This document shows positions 44,866-56,900 of a DNA stretch of 64,000 bases, piece by piece. Positions within the stretch are counted from its first letter, which is position 1. Every line of letters begins with the position of its first letter. Source of the DNA: Amoeboaphelidium protococcarum (lineage: Eukaryota > Aphelidiomycota > Aphelidea); contig JALECJ010000056.1 in the NCBI GenBank assembly GCA_023515745.1, positions 186,001-250,000 on the forward strand, written 5' to 3'. The notes under the pieces were generated by a model. That model was not told the DNA's origin, did not search any database, and saw only the letters and a program-made list of their open reading frames with translations. The position numbers and the translations under genes are program-made.

Positions 44866-46341
44866 ATGTCATCAAAATTCATTGGATAGCTGGACTAGAA
44901 CGCTTAGGTGGAATTACTCAGGGAAGTTCAAGAGCAAGGAATACCTGCGCCCGATATAAATTCGTTGATGGAATGCATCAGGATAGATTAGGAGTCTGAA
45001 GATATCATGATTCGCATGGACGAGAATATGAATGATGATTTTCCTGTAGATTTTGCTGATAATGGAGATGATGACAATGATATTGATGCCGCTGCTTTGT
45101 CAGACGTCAGCGATGGTAGCTTGGATGAAGAACGCTAGGAATTTATTGATAATGATCCTCTGAGTTAGTAAGCATAACGGGTCATGTAGAATGCAACTTC
45201 TGTGTCTCATCTGAAGAGTTGTCGCCGCTATTGGAGCAGATATGTTGTATTTCATAAGGAGCGCAATCCGGACTTTGATAAATTTGAACTTAATGCCCTT
45301 ACTCCCCTTCGCATCGTATAATACTTATTCTATCTTTGTGGTGATCAAGGCACGGTAAGTACTGAGTATGGCGGAATGCTGCTAGAATGTCAGGGGAGGT
45401 CTTACTCTACTGCAGAGAATGTACGTGCTGCTCTATCGCATGCGTTTTCTAAGCGGTATAATTGTCTCCAAGAACCTTACCGCCGCAATGCCGACGGCTC
45501 TTGGACCGGTAATCCTTGTTTATCCAGAGACGTATCTAATTTGATGAAGGGTCTCAAGAAGATTGCCGTGCGGAAAGGTGTCATTCCGGAGTCAGTCCGC
45601 TCTATTACTTAAACAGATTTAAGAAATCTGTTTGAGAGAAGTCACTCTGTGTTGCGTACTACTGGAGATCGCGTTAGATTCTCCCGCAACTATCTGATTT
45701 ATGTGTTGTCCTTTTTGTGTCTCCTCCGCCTGGATGAAGCTGTGCGTATCTAGATGTAGGATATTGAGTGGATGCCTCGGTAGAAGGACGGATTTGTGTT
45801 GCGTCTGTGGTGGAGAAAGACCATGCAGACTGGTGGGAGCAACATCAAACCGTTCCACTTGTACAGAAACGACAAGTATCCTTGGCTGTGCCCAGTGAGA
45901 GCGCTGTACAACTGGGTGTATACTTTGCGCAAAGTAGGAGGTATGCCTGATGGCTATCAAGAGAAGATTATGTGCAAAATCACCAGTCAAGGCACAATAA
46001 TCTTGAACACTGCAGTGGAAACATAGCAGTTTCGTGACAGTTTCCGTTAAGATTTGAAAATGATAATTGGTTAGCGTGCTGATGTGTATGGAAATCACTC
46101 ATTCCGCCGTGGTGGTTGTTAATACCTCAATGGTGAACTAATGCCAGCTAGAGAGCGTTGGGGTATTAAGAAGTTATGTGACTGGGGATGCTGGTCTGTA
46201 GAATGTACTGCGTTGACTGTAGTTCGCTATCTAGTCTCTGATAGTGACTTGCCCGTATGTGCAAGGCACAAGTATATGAGAGTGGTCCGAAAGGACGAGG
46301 TTCATGACTGCAATTGCGTGTATGTGCACAGGGAAGATTGA
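44866..46341 (+). CDS. Second tyrosine recombinase, Crypton/KCTD1-like catalytic core
   Basis: Single exon, 491 aa. N-terminal acidic region (1-105), a SAM-like core-binding domain (about 110-240) and a catalytic domain. Candidate residues: Arg288 in LLRLDEAVRI, His411 and Arg414 in NHSFRRGGC, Trp443 in CDWGCWS where others have His, and Tyr455 in VVRYLVSD. His-to-Trp at this site occurs in several tyrosine-recombinase families. Unrelated in sequence to the recombinase at 14.6-16.3 kb beyond the core motifs. All catalytic positions are intact and the frame is clean, so it may still function. No zinc finger follows, but the last 40 residues contain three Cys and two His (CARHKYMRV ... DCNCVYVH). 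Confidence 0.82.
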
Positions 46342-46703
46342 TGCTGAAGTACCCTTATGACTGCGGCTCCGTCTATTTGCTTAGTGAGATTTTAATGAGT
46401 GGTGAAGCGAAAATAAATTTGAGTATTTGTGGAGATACAGTATATGTATAATTCTGACATAATTTTTTTTTGTTAAACATATTCAGGAACAGGAACAGTA
46501 GTATTAACTTTTTCCCTGCCGCTCTCAGTCGCTATCTACTGTAATTAAAACTAGCGGAGTTGCGGCGAAACGGGCGCTCGCGCGAGATCGGGGCGACCGT
46601 TTGTTGCAGAGAATGAGCGATGTTTGGCGAACGTCTCCGTAGTTGATTCTGCTTTACTTCCTTCATTTTAGTTCTCGTGAAATTCAACAATCTGTCTGCT
46701 TTA
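46342..46703. other. Intergenic / right flank of second mobile block
   Basis: 360 bases with a T9 tract near 46467 and CpG-rich DNA near 46555-46610. No inverted or direct terminal repeat matching the left flank was found by eye. Confidence 0.4.
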
Positions 46704-47632
46704 ATGAAGAAATATCGCGCTTTAGTTTTGGGAGGTACAGGAGCTGTGGGAAAGGTAGGTGTGAATTATATCAAACTTTTATTCAATATATATCTTATTC
46801 TGAGTAGTGCTTAGTGAAAGAACTACAATTATCTACTAGATGCGCGGAAATAATACAAATATCTCGCCTCAGGCCTGGAATGTGGAGTAAAAAGTCTGAT
46901 GATGATGTTGACGCGTCTCTGGATAAAGTTGAGCATTACAAATTAGATTTGACTCAAAATAAAGCATTTGATAAAGTCAAGATATCCAGAAATGACGACT
47001 TGATAAACGTGGCTTTTTGTACTATAGGCAATCGCTAGCCAAATCTATAAAGCGAGATTCAATAGTACGAAGCCGATGTGAGAATACCGCTCGAGTTTGC
47101 CAACTGGTGCAAATATTATGCTTAAGTGCCGTACTTCTCGCATCTCAGCTATGTTCATACTTTATCAACTTCTACGCGTACTATGCTAAAATTGAAAGGA
47201 TAAGCTGAGGCTGTAATTAAAGAATTAGATTTTGATCAACTCACCTTGGTAAAACCAGCGTGGATCAAACGGTCATTTAAAGAGTATCAGTAGAGAGTGA
47301 TTGCGATGAATAAGGATGGTTAGAAAGCACCTAGCACTAAACTTGAAGAGACAATTATAAAAGCTCATTGGTGGATCGAAGAAAATTGCAGAATGTTTCC
47401 ATTAATATTGTGTGTACCTGCTATTCTATTGCCATCTAGAATGTAATCACTTGATGCGCAAACTGTGGCGCGTTCCATGGTAGCCGATGCTGAATAGTTT
47501 TGTCAGTATCAAAATTGTGGTCTAATTCCCGACTTTATGGACGTAGAGAAGGATAATGAAATGTGGAATTTCAACATACGACAACTTTATTACTCTGATA
47601 TGATAAAGTTGGCTGAATCGCGGGATAAATGA
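46704..47632 (+). CDS. TIP30/HTATIP2-like NAD(P)-binding protein
   Basis: Two exons, 46704-46754 and 46808-47632, intron 53 nt; 291 aa. The N-terminus KKYRALVLGGTGAVGK | CLVKELQLST carries the GxxGxxG dinucleotide motif exactly at the exon junction. NVAFCTIGNR matches the family's C(L/I)GTT/TR-type strand, and YFSHLSYVHTLST with a YxxxK-like helix (MLKLKGQAEAVIKELDF) and the KPAW segment follow the atypical SDR layout of HTATIP2/TIP30 and fungal Fmp52. In Fmp52 this is a mitochondrial outer-membrane-associated protein. The tail has a hydrophobic stretch (FPLILCVPAILL). Activity unknown. Confidence 0.72.
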
Positions 47633-47815
47633 ACTCTAAACATTAGATGGATTATCATTGCTCCAGCCACCTATCTTATCTGGCACTTGTTTCATTCACG
47701 CGAGGCCGCCTCACGCCTCATTCTGAAGGCAGAGTGCTTTGTTTCCACCCAACCATTTAGTCATCAGTTCTGTCTAACAATAGTAGACACTTATATTCCA
47801 TTCTCTTTCTCTACA

Positions 47816-48607
47816 ATGATCTGGCTAATTCTATTTATTGTAACATTGCAGGGAATCCATTGTATGGATCCATCGCCGCAATGGGATGACACTGAAATCA
47901 AGTCTGAAACTCCCTCAATCCTGAATCGCATGCAAGAATACCGCGAGTTGGAAGAGTTCGGTTCAGCAAGCTAGACAACTAGAAGTAAGAAAATCACGCT
48001 GGATCTGAATGAGCTCTTCTATTAGACTTCACGCAACATGCGCACGTTCTAACGACTGAAACTGGAATTCGCTGGTCGCACCTAAATTGTTTGGTACCCT
48101 CCAAGTTCTGTAGACGCAAAAGTGGCCAAACAGCGCTAGAGCTACTAGGAATCTGTCAAAATCACATAGAACATCCATTCGATCACAAATCTCAACATTC
48201 AAATCAGCGAAATTGAATTCTTCAATAAAGTGATGCGACAAGATCATTCAAGATTGGCCAAAATATTCTGTTACTCTGTCAATGCTGATGATTTTGAAAA
48301 GTCTATCAGGCTTGTCTTTAAAATAACGCGTTTCAACGTGCTGGATGGTACTATTGAATCTGAGAATAAGTTGGAGACTATCATAAAGTCTTCCACTCTG
48401 TCCATGCTCATACAGAATTCGAAGCCGATCGCTTTCAACATGAATCTAGGAGATTTGTTTCAAACTTCAGACTTTTCCATGATATTCGCCAATGATCTGG
48501 ACTGGTATATGGATATCTACGAGAAGTGCTCGATGAAAACTGTATTTTCTGCTCAGATTAGGAAGGCTAACGTGCAAGATTTAAATGGTGGTTAGTAGCT
48601 TGAATGA
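47816..48607 (+). CDS. Secreted protein of unknown function
   Basis: Single exon, 263 aa, TGA stop. Signal peptide MIWLILFIVTLQGIHC. The rest is soluble, with alternating strands and helices (KITLDLNELFYQTSRNMRTF; DFEKSIRLVFKITRFNVLDG; LDWYMDIYEKC) and few Cys. No family recognised. Located between a TIP30-like gene and NTF2 with 180-280 base spacers. Many internal TAG/TAA Gln, for example in the RQSYQESVKITQ region. An upstream extension without ATG is open, so 47816 is the only credible start. Confidence 0.6.
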
Positions 48608-48887
48608 TCAAAGTCAAGGTCCTACTGCAGAGGTTTTTCCTGCATTTCAGAGAGTGCATACTATATATTAAATGTCGCCATAATCTTCAGTTTTCAGATT
48701 GAATAAAATACCATTGTCATGTTAATTACTTTCCATCCCTTATTTGTTTCCCAACTCAAAGTTACTCTACACGAAAATCCTCGCTCGCGTCAAGATCTCG
48801 GCCGCTTGTTCTAGTAGCTTTTTATTGCATTTATCACATCATATTTGAATAAGCACTCGAATTGAACTTTTAACGCAAGTAATAAAT

Positions 48888-49445
48888 ATGGACGCCAAAG
48901 CTATCGCTAACGAATTTGTCAAGTACTACTATAGCACTTTCGATGCATCCCGCGCCAACTTGGCTCCACTATATGTAAGACAGCACTTTTGATTTAGTCA
49001 TTGATGCGCGAAATACTCTCACAATATGCGCAATGTATATTGTAGAAATCCCAGTCAATGCTCACTTTTGAAGGCCAAGAGTTTTAAGGCAGCGAGAAGA
49101 TTGTTGAAAAGCTATCGGTAAGGTTATACTAAATATTAGCTGGATGAAATGAGTTCACACTATCCGTGTAGAGTCTGCCATTTTAAAAAGTTGCACACAA
49201 GGTGACCACTGTGGATGTTCAGCCTGGAAACGCTTCTGGAAATTCAATCTTGGTTGCTGTCACTGGATAATTACTTGTAAGTTTTAATACTATTAATATA
49301 AGTGTCTATATCAATAATGTGTATGGTTGTGTAGGTTGACAATGAGTCTAATCCATAATTCTTCAGTCAAGTATTCCAGCTGAATAATGATGGATCTGGC
49401 AATTGGTTCGTGTTCAACGACGTCTTTAGACTAAATTACGCTTGA
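48888..49445 (+). CDS. NTF2: Nuclear transport factor 2
   Basis: Four exons: 48888-48974, 49046-49117, 49172-49276, 49335-49445; 124 aa. FVKYYYSTFDASRANLAPLY, FEGQEFQGSEKIVEKLS | SLPFQKV and VFNDVFRLNYA are near-textbook NTF2. It imports RanGDP into the nucleus. It is the best local proof of the genetic code: TAA sits at the family-conserved Gln of EFQG, at FQK and at GQL. Introns of 71, 54 and 58 nt interrupt a gene of only 375 coding bases. Confidence 0.97.
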
Positions 49446-49576
49446 GTGAATAACTTCTAACTTGAAAGGGAGTTTTTTAATAATTAAAAGTATGATATAT
49501 GGAATTATACTTAATCGCTATTACTTAATTCATTTCAGATAGTATTCCACCTCGTAGTAGTAGTACTGCAGAGGGT

Positions 49577-51131
49577 TCAATTCTTGAGGCAAATAGTCTT
49601 CAGTTCAGTGAAAAAATCAATTGAGTAATCACCACCTTCTCTACCAAGTCCACTCTGCTTCATACCACCAAATGGCATGTTGAGATCACGCGTCATCCAG
49701 CAGTTTACCCATACTGTGCCAGCTTGCAGTTGCTCGGCAACTCTTCTCTGTCTCTTGCCATTCTCAGACCACACAGTGGCGCTCAAACCATACTTGGTGC
49801 TATTAGCCAGCGTAATAGCGTGTTCCTCATTATCAAAAGGTGTTATTGTAACAAAAGGACCAAAGACTTCTTCTTGACATAGGACACATGACAGGTGATC
49901 CAATGCAGAGAATTAGGAATCCAATGGCTCAGTTAGAACCACAGTTGGCTCTATGAATAAACCATGCGGATGGATATTTGTAATAGAGTGACCACCATGA
50001 ACAATTTACGCGTTCAGATCTTTGGCTTTCTGAATGTAGGACAAAACTTTATCAAAGTGCTGCTTAGAGTTGATTGCTCCGACGTGCAACTTCTACCCGC
50101 CATTATTCAGACTGTGGTTCAAAGGGTCTCCTACTATCACCTTGTCTTTGATCAAGGCTACAAATCTCTCAACAAATTGCTTGTAAACACTACGATGCAC
50201 TAGGATCCTAGAGCCACATAGACAGATTTCTCCTTGATTGTTAAAGCTCGATCGTATGGTGGTAGCAAGACATTGGTCCATATCCGCATCTTCAAATACA
50301 ATATTCGCGTTCTTACCGCCCAGTTCCAATGATAATTTTTTATGCATTGGAGCAGCATTTCTAGCAATAGTTTCGCCAGTCGCTGTGCCTCCCGTAAATG
50401 AGATCAGAGGGATGTCGCTATGAATTACAATGGCCTACCCCGCGGTGTGTCCGTAACCAAACACCATATTCACAACACCGGCCGGCAGTTGACATTGCTG
50501 TAGAACTTCGCAAAGCATGTACGCAGTAACACTAGTGAATTCACTTGGTTTACACACGCAAGTATTACCGTAAGCGATGCACGGCGCAATCTTCCATGTG
50601 AGCAAATACAGCGGCAGATTCCATGGACTGATGAGGCCTGCCACTCCGATAGGTACTCGCTGAGTGTAACTCATCGCCACACCATCTAAATCAGTCTTCT
50701 TATCATCCTGGTAGAGGATACGACCAGCAAAGTATCTGAAATTGTAAATTGCCCTTGGAATGTCTACGCTGAGAGCGAGCGTAACAGGTTTACCTTGATC
50801 TTGGCTCTCAGCTATTGCGAACTCTTCTAATCTCTGCTCTAGCGCATCAGCAATCTTATGCAAAATGTCTGAACGCTGCTAGCGCGTAGTCTTGGACCAA
50901 GTTTTAAATGCACTCGATGCAGCTTATACTGCGGTATCAACATCGCTAGCATCGGAATCCGGAATCTAAGCAATCACCTACAATCACTCCAAGATCATGG
51001 ATGCAATGCAAGTCGCTCTAAGTTTAACTCATAAGTATTACCTCTCCATTCGCTGGATTAATAGAGTCAATAAAGCATTTGTTGCTTGGTTCCACAAAGT
51101 TGTTATTGATAAAATTTCTTAATTGTCTCAT
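49577..51131 (-). CDS. ALDH8A1: 2-aminomuconate semialdehyde dehydrogenase (ALDH8A1 type)
   Basis: Two exons, 51042-51131 and 49577-50977, intron 64 nt; 496 aa. ALDH signatures: SPWNLPLYLLTWKIAPCIAYGNT (NAD site), ISFTGGTATG, Glu248 in KLSLELGGKNANIVF, and nucleophile Cys282 in NQGEICLCGSRI. GEICLCxSRI, VWVNCWMTRDLNMPFGGMKQ and YSIDFFTELKTI are those of ALDH8A1, which oxidises 2-aminomuconic semialdehyde in the kynurenine pathway. The next gene, 309 bases away and divergent, encodes 2-aminomuconate deaminase, the following step, which strongly supports this substrate. Confidence 0.94.
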
Positions 51132-51440
51132 TTTGGTTGATCACCGCGAATTGCTGCTTTGGGAAGGAGAACTGATCGTGTGGGAAACGTTTCAAAAGAG
51201 GCCCTGCGAAAACACCTATATGGAATCGGGTATTAACTATATCATAGTCTTAAGCAATATTTGAGTAAATATTAAATTGTTTATTCCAGGCGACTATTAG
51301 CCATATAACTAATGAAAGTATTCTTGAAATTTTGCCCATCTCTGTCGACTGTTTCTTTCGCTTAGACCAACGCAGCCTCTTCTTCTACAAAGAATAGGTA
51401 AAACAACTTACAAGTCGAACTAATCTATCAAGTCTTTATT
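51132..51440. promoter_or_regulatory. Shared divergent promoter region of aminomuconate genes
   Basis: 309 bases between the two start codons. It must hold both promoters. No operator-like repeat was recognised by eye. Co-regulation of the pair is an inference from layout. Confidence 0.5.
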
Positions 51441-51986
51441 ATGAGTGAAATCAACGGCAAAGCCATTATTATGCAGGATAGAGCACCGGCTCTTGCACGC
51501 TATCCGCACGCTAGAATTTGTAATGGAATGATTTATGTGTCTGGAATTTCGTCACGCCGTCTGGATAATACGTATGAAGGTGTGATTGAGAATGCTGATG
51601 GTACTCTCACTTTGGACATTAAGGCTTAAACGCGCGCAGTCATCCAAAAGTAACTTAATCTATCTGAGTCTATCTCAAAATAATCTTATTGCAATTTCCG
51701 TGTGTAGTATTGAAGCTATTCTGAAAGGCGCCGGTGCTACTTTGAAGAACGTGGTTGATCTCACCGTGTTCCTGGTAGACATGAAGCATTACGCGGAATT
51801 TAACCAAGTCTACAATGAGTTCTTTGATGCTCAGACAGGTATTTTAAATATTGCTATGGCAATAGAATTCATAAAATATACATTGAGTTTGATATTGTAG
51901 GACCATCGCGAACCACTGTGGCTGTGAAAGAACTCCCTTCGCCAAAGTTGCTGATTGAGATCAAAGCGGTGGCATATGCTGGATGA
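51441..51986 (+). CDS. 2-aminomuconate deaminase (RidA/YjgF family)
   Basis: Three exons: 51441-51649, 51708-51838, 51901-51986; 141 aa. [20 protein letters not shown] followed by [11 protein letters not shown], the TLDIKAQTRAVIQN helix, [17 protein letters not shown] and the [12 protein letters not shown] stretch match bacterial 2-aminomuconate deaminases rather than generic RidA. It releases ammonia from 2-aminomuconate to give 4-oxalocrotonate. In animals this step lacks a well-known dedicated gene, so its pairing with ALDH8A1 is informative. Introns are 58 and 62 nt with GTGTAG/TTGTAG acceptors. TAA encodes Gln in AQTRA. Confidence 0.9.
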
Positions 51987-52013
51987 AAAATTACTATTCC
52001 CAGTCTATGATAA

Positions 52014-52367
52014 TCAATACATTATATTTATGAACAGTATAATCATAATTTTAATACTAAGAATAGATGAGAATATAGCGGGAAGTATGGGCCAAGCTTT
52101 AACTGACACACCGGATGGTAGCTTATAAGAGTGTACAATGGTTGAAAGACTACGCGTTTAGACAGGCCGGACAGTTAGTTACTCAGATAATGAATTTTCT
52201 GTTTGACACCCAACGTCTGAAGTATTCACAAATCTGGACCTTCTTTGCATCTCCAAGAGTTCCCTCAGCTAGATATTAATGAGATTTTGCTCCAACAATT
52301 TCTACTCTAAAGCGAGAGATTTCTACAACAACGACTCTACCGTCAGACTGATACTAGATTTTCTCAT
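52014..52367 (-). CDS. Small coiled-coil, tail-anchored protein, tentative
   Basis: 117 aa. Residues 8-45 form a leucine-rich coiled coil (LLQKSLALEQKLLEQNLI), then SDVGCQTENSLSEQLT, and a C-terminal hydrophobic segment (SILSIKIMIILFINIMY) ends the protein. Six or more Gln are TAA/TAG. The opposite strand has a frame from 52087 (MGQALTDTPDGS) broken by TGA, so I prefer this strand. No family recognised. Confidence 0.4.
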
Positions 52368-52537
52368 TTTTGTCTTTGACTTAGTATATGCGACCCTTCT
52401 ATAATTTTATTTTCAATTATAGTCACCAGGATATCAATCAAGTGCAACAGAAGAGTAAAAAGTTAATCAGTGTTTTATTGCATCAGATCAATCGCACAAC
52501 AAACAATGCATTCACTCCTCTGGTGGAACAACAATAC

Positions 52538-53353
52538 TCAACGCCGAATTGTTAAAGCAGGTAAAGCATTCCTGAGCTCTGCAATCAAATCTTTGTGTAC
52601 ATTCAGAGAGGAATCTGCAGTATATGTATAATTAGATGCTTACTTGCGAATCTTTGTATCGGACATCCGCTTACTCTTCAACACTTGAATTGAACGCGCT
52701 GAGGAAATTTTTTGCTTATCTGCACAATACATTAATGGATCCTAATTATACTCAACATCCATCTAATTAGCATGTTATTCTGGCGAATGGTTATAACCAT
52801 GAGATTACTACATACTCCGACAAGTATGCAGCAGTTGTTCAATCTAGCTAAGCACTAATGCCAATTATGAATTAAACATCTCTTCCATCGGCTCCGTCTG
52901 TTACAGCTTACCAACTAGGCCGCACAGTTTCAGTATTTATGAATTTACCACCAAATAACGCGATTCGCTCTATACATGAATCAAATCTATTGCTTTCTTC
53001 GTCAATAGCTCATAGTTTACGCTGCCAATAGAGTCTGATAAACTTTGGATTTCATCTATCAATGATGCGTTCACCCGATACAGATCACTGAACTTGGAAC
53101 GCGACTAATCATTTTAAAACTTATGACATTATTTAGTTGCGTTGATGACTTGATTCAGTAAGTCCTCATACTTGATAGTAAGCTACTGAAGCTCATTCTC
53201 CTCTTCTAAAGTAGCATTCTGAATCTGCTGACTTCCCTCTTAATCCACACAGAACCGCGAGCTCTATCGATTGACGATCTGTAACTTGAGCGGCTTTATG
53301 GTCAATAGTATAATTTTGATTTAAAATCTGATAGCACTATGTTAAATGTACAT
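52538..53353 (-). CDS. Coiled-coil protein, unknown
   Basis: Open from the first ATG (53353) to TGA, 271 aa. Residues 50-110 form a coiled coil (IQNATLEEENELQQL; TIKYEDLLNQVINATKQCHK), followed by a helical middle (SQLALVLSQIEQLLHTC) and a basic tail. Composition is typical of cytoskeletal or kinetochore proteins, but no homologue is recognised. The first 25 residues are hydrophobic-basic and could be spurious; a later start or an undetected 5' exon is possible. Confidence 0.5.
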
Positions 53354-53405
53354 AGTGAGATAGTAGACTCCAAAGCAATACAATACACAAATAGGCAGCA
53401 CCCAA

Positions 53406-53723
53406 ATGACGCGAAAATGGAACCAGTGGCAGCTTATAAAAACAATATTGATCAATGATAGAATTAGCAATATAGCACGTCCGATTCCAAAGGACAAGGG
53501 TATTAGAGTATGGAGCCATTATTATTCAGATTTTAAACAGTCAACGAGGAAGTCTTTATATGGCACACTCTTAACGCGATGTTTTGAGAACATTGGAGAC
53601 CCAAGTTTACTGAACCAACACCGCGCCAATCTCATAAAACCAGATGGTGCCAATGTTGATTATTGCATCAATGATGTCCACCATGATTACTTTTATACCT
53701 CAACGTCTACAAATCAATGATCA
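53406..53723 (+). CDS. Small hypothetical protein
   Basis: 105-codon frame with ATG and TGA (MTRKWNQWQLIKTILI ... YFYTSTSTNQ). No TAA or TAG occurs inside, unlike most real genes here, but composition is protein-like (IPKDKGIRVWSHYYSDF). No family, repeat or membrane segment. Existence is uncertain. Confidence 0.3.
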
Positions 53724-53987
53724 GTATATATAACACGAAGAATTAGTTGAACTTAAATAAATTGAATATATACCTTCAAAATACTATTCAAGATTGAGAG
53801 TAGACATTCTGAAAATACTGCACGGATATTGAAAGGTTAAACTGCAGTAAGAGCTAAACTCATTTCACTAAAAGTAGTCGAATCAACATCAAGGAGCATA
53901 TCTATTGGCATCACATTTACATCAATCATCATAAATTATTCAACATCTACAAATAAGCAGACATTAATATTATCATCAATCTTTAAT

Positions 53988-56900
53988 TCAACGATCACTG
54001 AGAGCTTGCAGAGTGCACAGAATCTCAGTGGAATCTCCACTCTCAGCAATGGTAAAGTACTGATGCTCGGTGCCATCAACAACTTTACAGCGAGGGGCGT
54101 GTATCAATTAAATCAACTATCCACTCTCAACATTCCATATTTCAATTGCATTCTGCACGTAGACTACCAGATATGGCAGCTAGAGAAAAAAGTCAAAGGC
54201 ATTGTATCTCCACACCAAAATCTTATCAATTTTCACTTTGTTCTTCTCTTTCAAGGTGACCACTGCACCCATGTTGGACCAGCATAATATCATCTGCTAG
54301 GCATTAATAGGTAGGCATGTGATGGCCATAAAACATCCAGTAGCCAGATCGTGGGAAGAATCAATCAACTCATGCATAATACCGCTCTTATAATCAATCC
54401 AATAAAACTTGTGCTTCACCGTGATCATCAACCTGCCATAAACTTCTTTCACCGAAGTCAAATCAATAGCATCATCCGATAGAACGTCTCTCACTTTCTT
54501 AAAAGCTCTATTGGCAGCAATATACTCATAAATAGAAATAAATCTCGGCGTACCGGCTATAACATACAAATTGTCATCCACGAATCCAGCGCCAAAGTGA
54601 TGACAATTGTCACTTTCAATAAACTTCATAACCTTGACACCAGGTACGTTGCCTTTGCGATCCTTATCGTGAAGGTAATCTAATAAGAGCACCATGTTGT
54701 CAATCTGATATCCTTCCAATCTACCAGTCTTACCATCCTATAGAATAAGCATATTCGCAGCATCAATAACCAAAAGCTACTGCACATGTTGTTAGAAACC
54801 TTGTACCTCGTAGAACTCGCTACTACTAGAATTAAACCTGGAGCAGTACAAACCTTCAACACTTGAGAACAAGACATAGTCTTTAATCTGAACATAACTG
54901 ACATATTCCATAAATTTCTTGGGCTTTATATTCTACGTATTGAGCGGCAGATTAGGCAGAGATCTCAATCTATCAACTCTATAACAAGAGTACGTCTACA
55001 ATAGCTTCTACGCAGCCTCAATCGTAGCCAACCACATTTCTTTATCACGCTAATTGTGACAGGATATCTCATACGTCACTTCAGCCAATTGGTCATGAAT
55101 ATGGAATATTGCTGAAAGATCCTTCATTGGCTTAGCGGAGGACGGACGCTTAAATAGATTTCTGGCCACACTAAGAGAAGTCTTTCGAGACACAGCAGTA
55201 TCTTCAACATCACTCTCGAAGTCGCTGGCATCAATCAGCCACAGACTCATCATTGGGCGGTACAGTGTGTATCTTTCAACCTTATTAACTAACTTGTACT
55301 GCAAGAATAAGAGAACATCATCAAACACGTATGCAAAAATCTTCTTATCATTGCACTCCACAGGACCACCATATAAAATTTTACGCTTCTTGGGCTCAAA
55401 AAAATCCAGCGATATCTCTTTAGTCAAATCAAAATTAACTTTGCCTTAAATCTTTTCTAATTTACGCCTCTCATCAGATTCTCCACACCTATTGTTGATA
55501 AACAGCAAAATTTCCTGCGAAATCGACTCAGCCTCCATTAAATTCTAGAAATCCGGACTATCATGCTTTGTGTACTTTAGAATACCCTTAATCAATAGCG
55601 GTATTTTCGTAACTCTCTACATTGGCTTCAACAGAAAACTATTCAAATCCATGTTCTTGAATATCTTATTCTTTGAGCACTCGGCCAGCTTATCACAAAA
55701 TGGCTGCGACACCTTCTTCTTGTCCAAAATGTACTGAATAGAGCGAGACATGTTGGCGCAGAATGGAGCAAACTCACGCAGAGATGGTAAATTCTTGAGG
55801 AGTATATCTCCCACAGACTCTATAACTATGCCGGACGTCTTTTATCTCTCGGTCAATTCGCGATGAAATACCTGGGCAATATCCACAATCTACTGCAAAT
55901 TGGAGAATATCTCCTATAATTCCAAGCTGCTCAGCACCCGAGAGTCTTTCAGAGGCTGAACATAACCAGTAAGAACATTCTACATATCTTCCAAGAACTT
56001 CTTCTCCGTCTCAATGTACTCACTTATAGATTCTTGGCGCTTAACCTCATCCTTGCCCAGTTTGGTAACAAGATCAGCTCCAGCTTTAGATGCCCAAGAC
56101 TGATTCTCCGCCATCGCAGCCTGTCCATCACCCACACTAGAGCTCTTCCAAGAATCCATGATGCCACTAATCTCTGTATCTTTACGTTTATCACCTAAAT
56201 TTCTCATGGATGACTTTGATTCTGCAACGTGTTTATCAAAGTGATCAACATTGTCTTCAGCCAGTGCGACAATCTCTGCAAAAAATGACTCCATCTCTTT
56301 GACTTTCGATGCTTGTGCCAATCCACTTCTACCACTGACTTCATGCAGAGCAACCCACCACTCTGGATGAGTAGCGTCGGTGACAAGCATAGTATCTCCT
56401 TCATCAAAATCTAACTCTTGGGATTTCTTGGATACTTGACGTTCAATAGCGGCCACGATAAATGTTCTACCGGCATAGTTTTTCCGATTATGTAGATTCT
56501 CAAGACTTGACGCAGCTATATTGAACTGACTCTTGAGCAAATTCTTAACTTCCTAGTATTGCTCCTGTTCCGCTATAAACTCATAAGACATCCTAACGTT
56601 GTTCGCACTAGCTTGCCTTCCAACTTTAGGGGAATCCTTGCGATTAACTGGCTTTGACAATGGCTCAACTTGACTGCTCACGGTAACCTTTTTAGCATCT
56701 TTATTGTCTTTGATATCCAGACTAGTGATAGAGTGTGACAGTTTACTTGAGATAGGAGGGGCAAAGGAAGAACCTTCATTCAACTTTCCATTAGAAGTTC
56801 GAGTTGCAAGCAGAGCCTAATTAGCCTGACCATAAATCTAAGACTTTCTATCAAAGCCAGCATTCAACTTGTCACGACTCTTCTTCAAAATCTTCTGACG

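Noticed and set aside
45619..46098. 159-codon minus-strand frame
   Set aside because: Antisense shadow of the recombinase catalytic domain, whose motifs lie on the plus strand.
52087..52440. Plus-strand myristoylated protein starting MGQALTDTPDGS
   Set aside because: Frame is cut by TGA after 38 codons. The opposite strand gives a longer intact frame with coiled coil and Gln-coding TAA/TAG.
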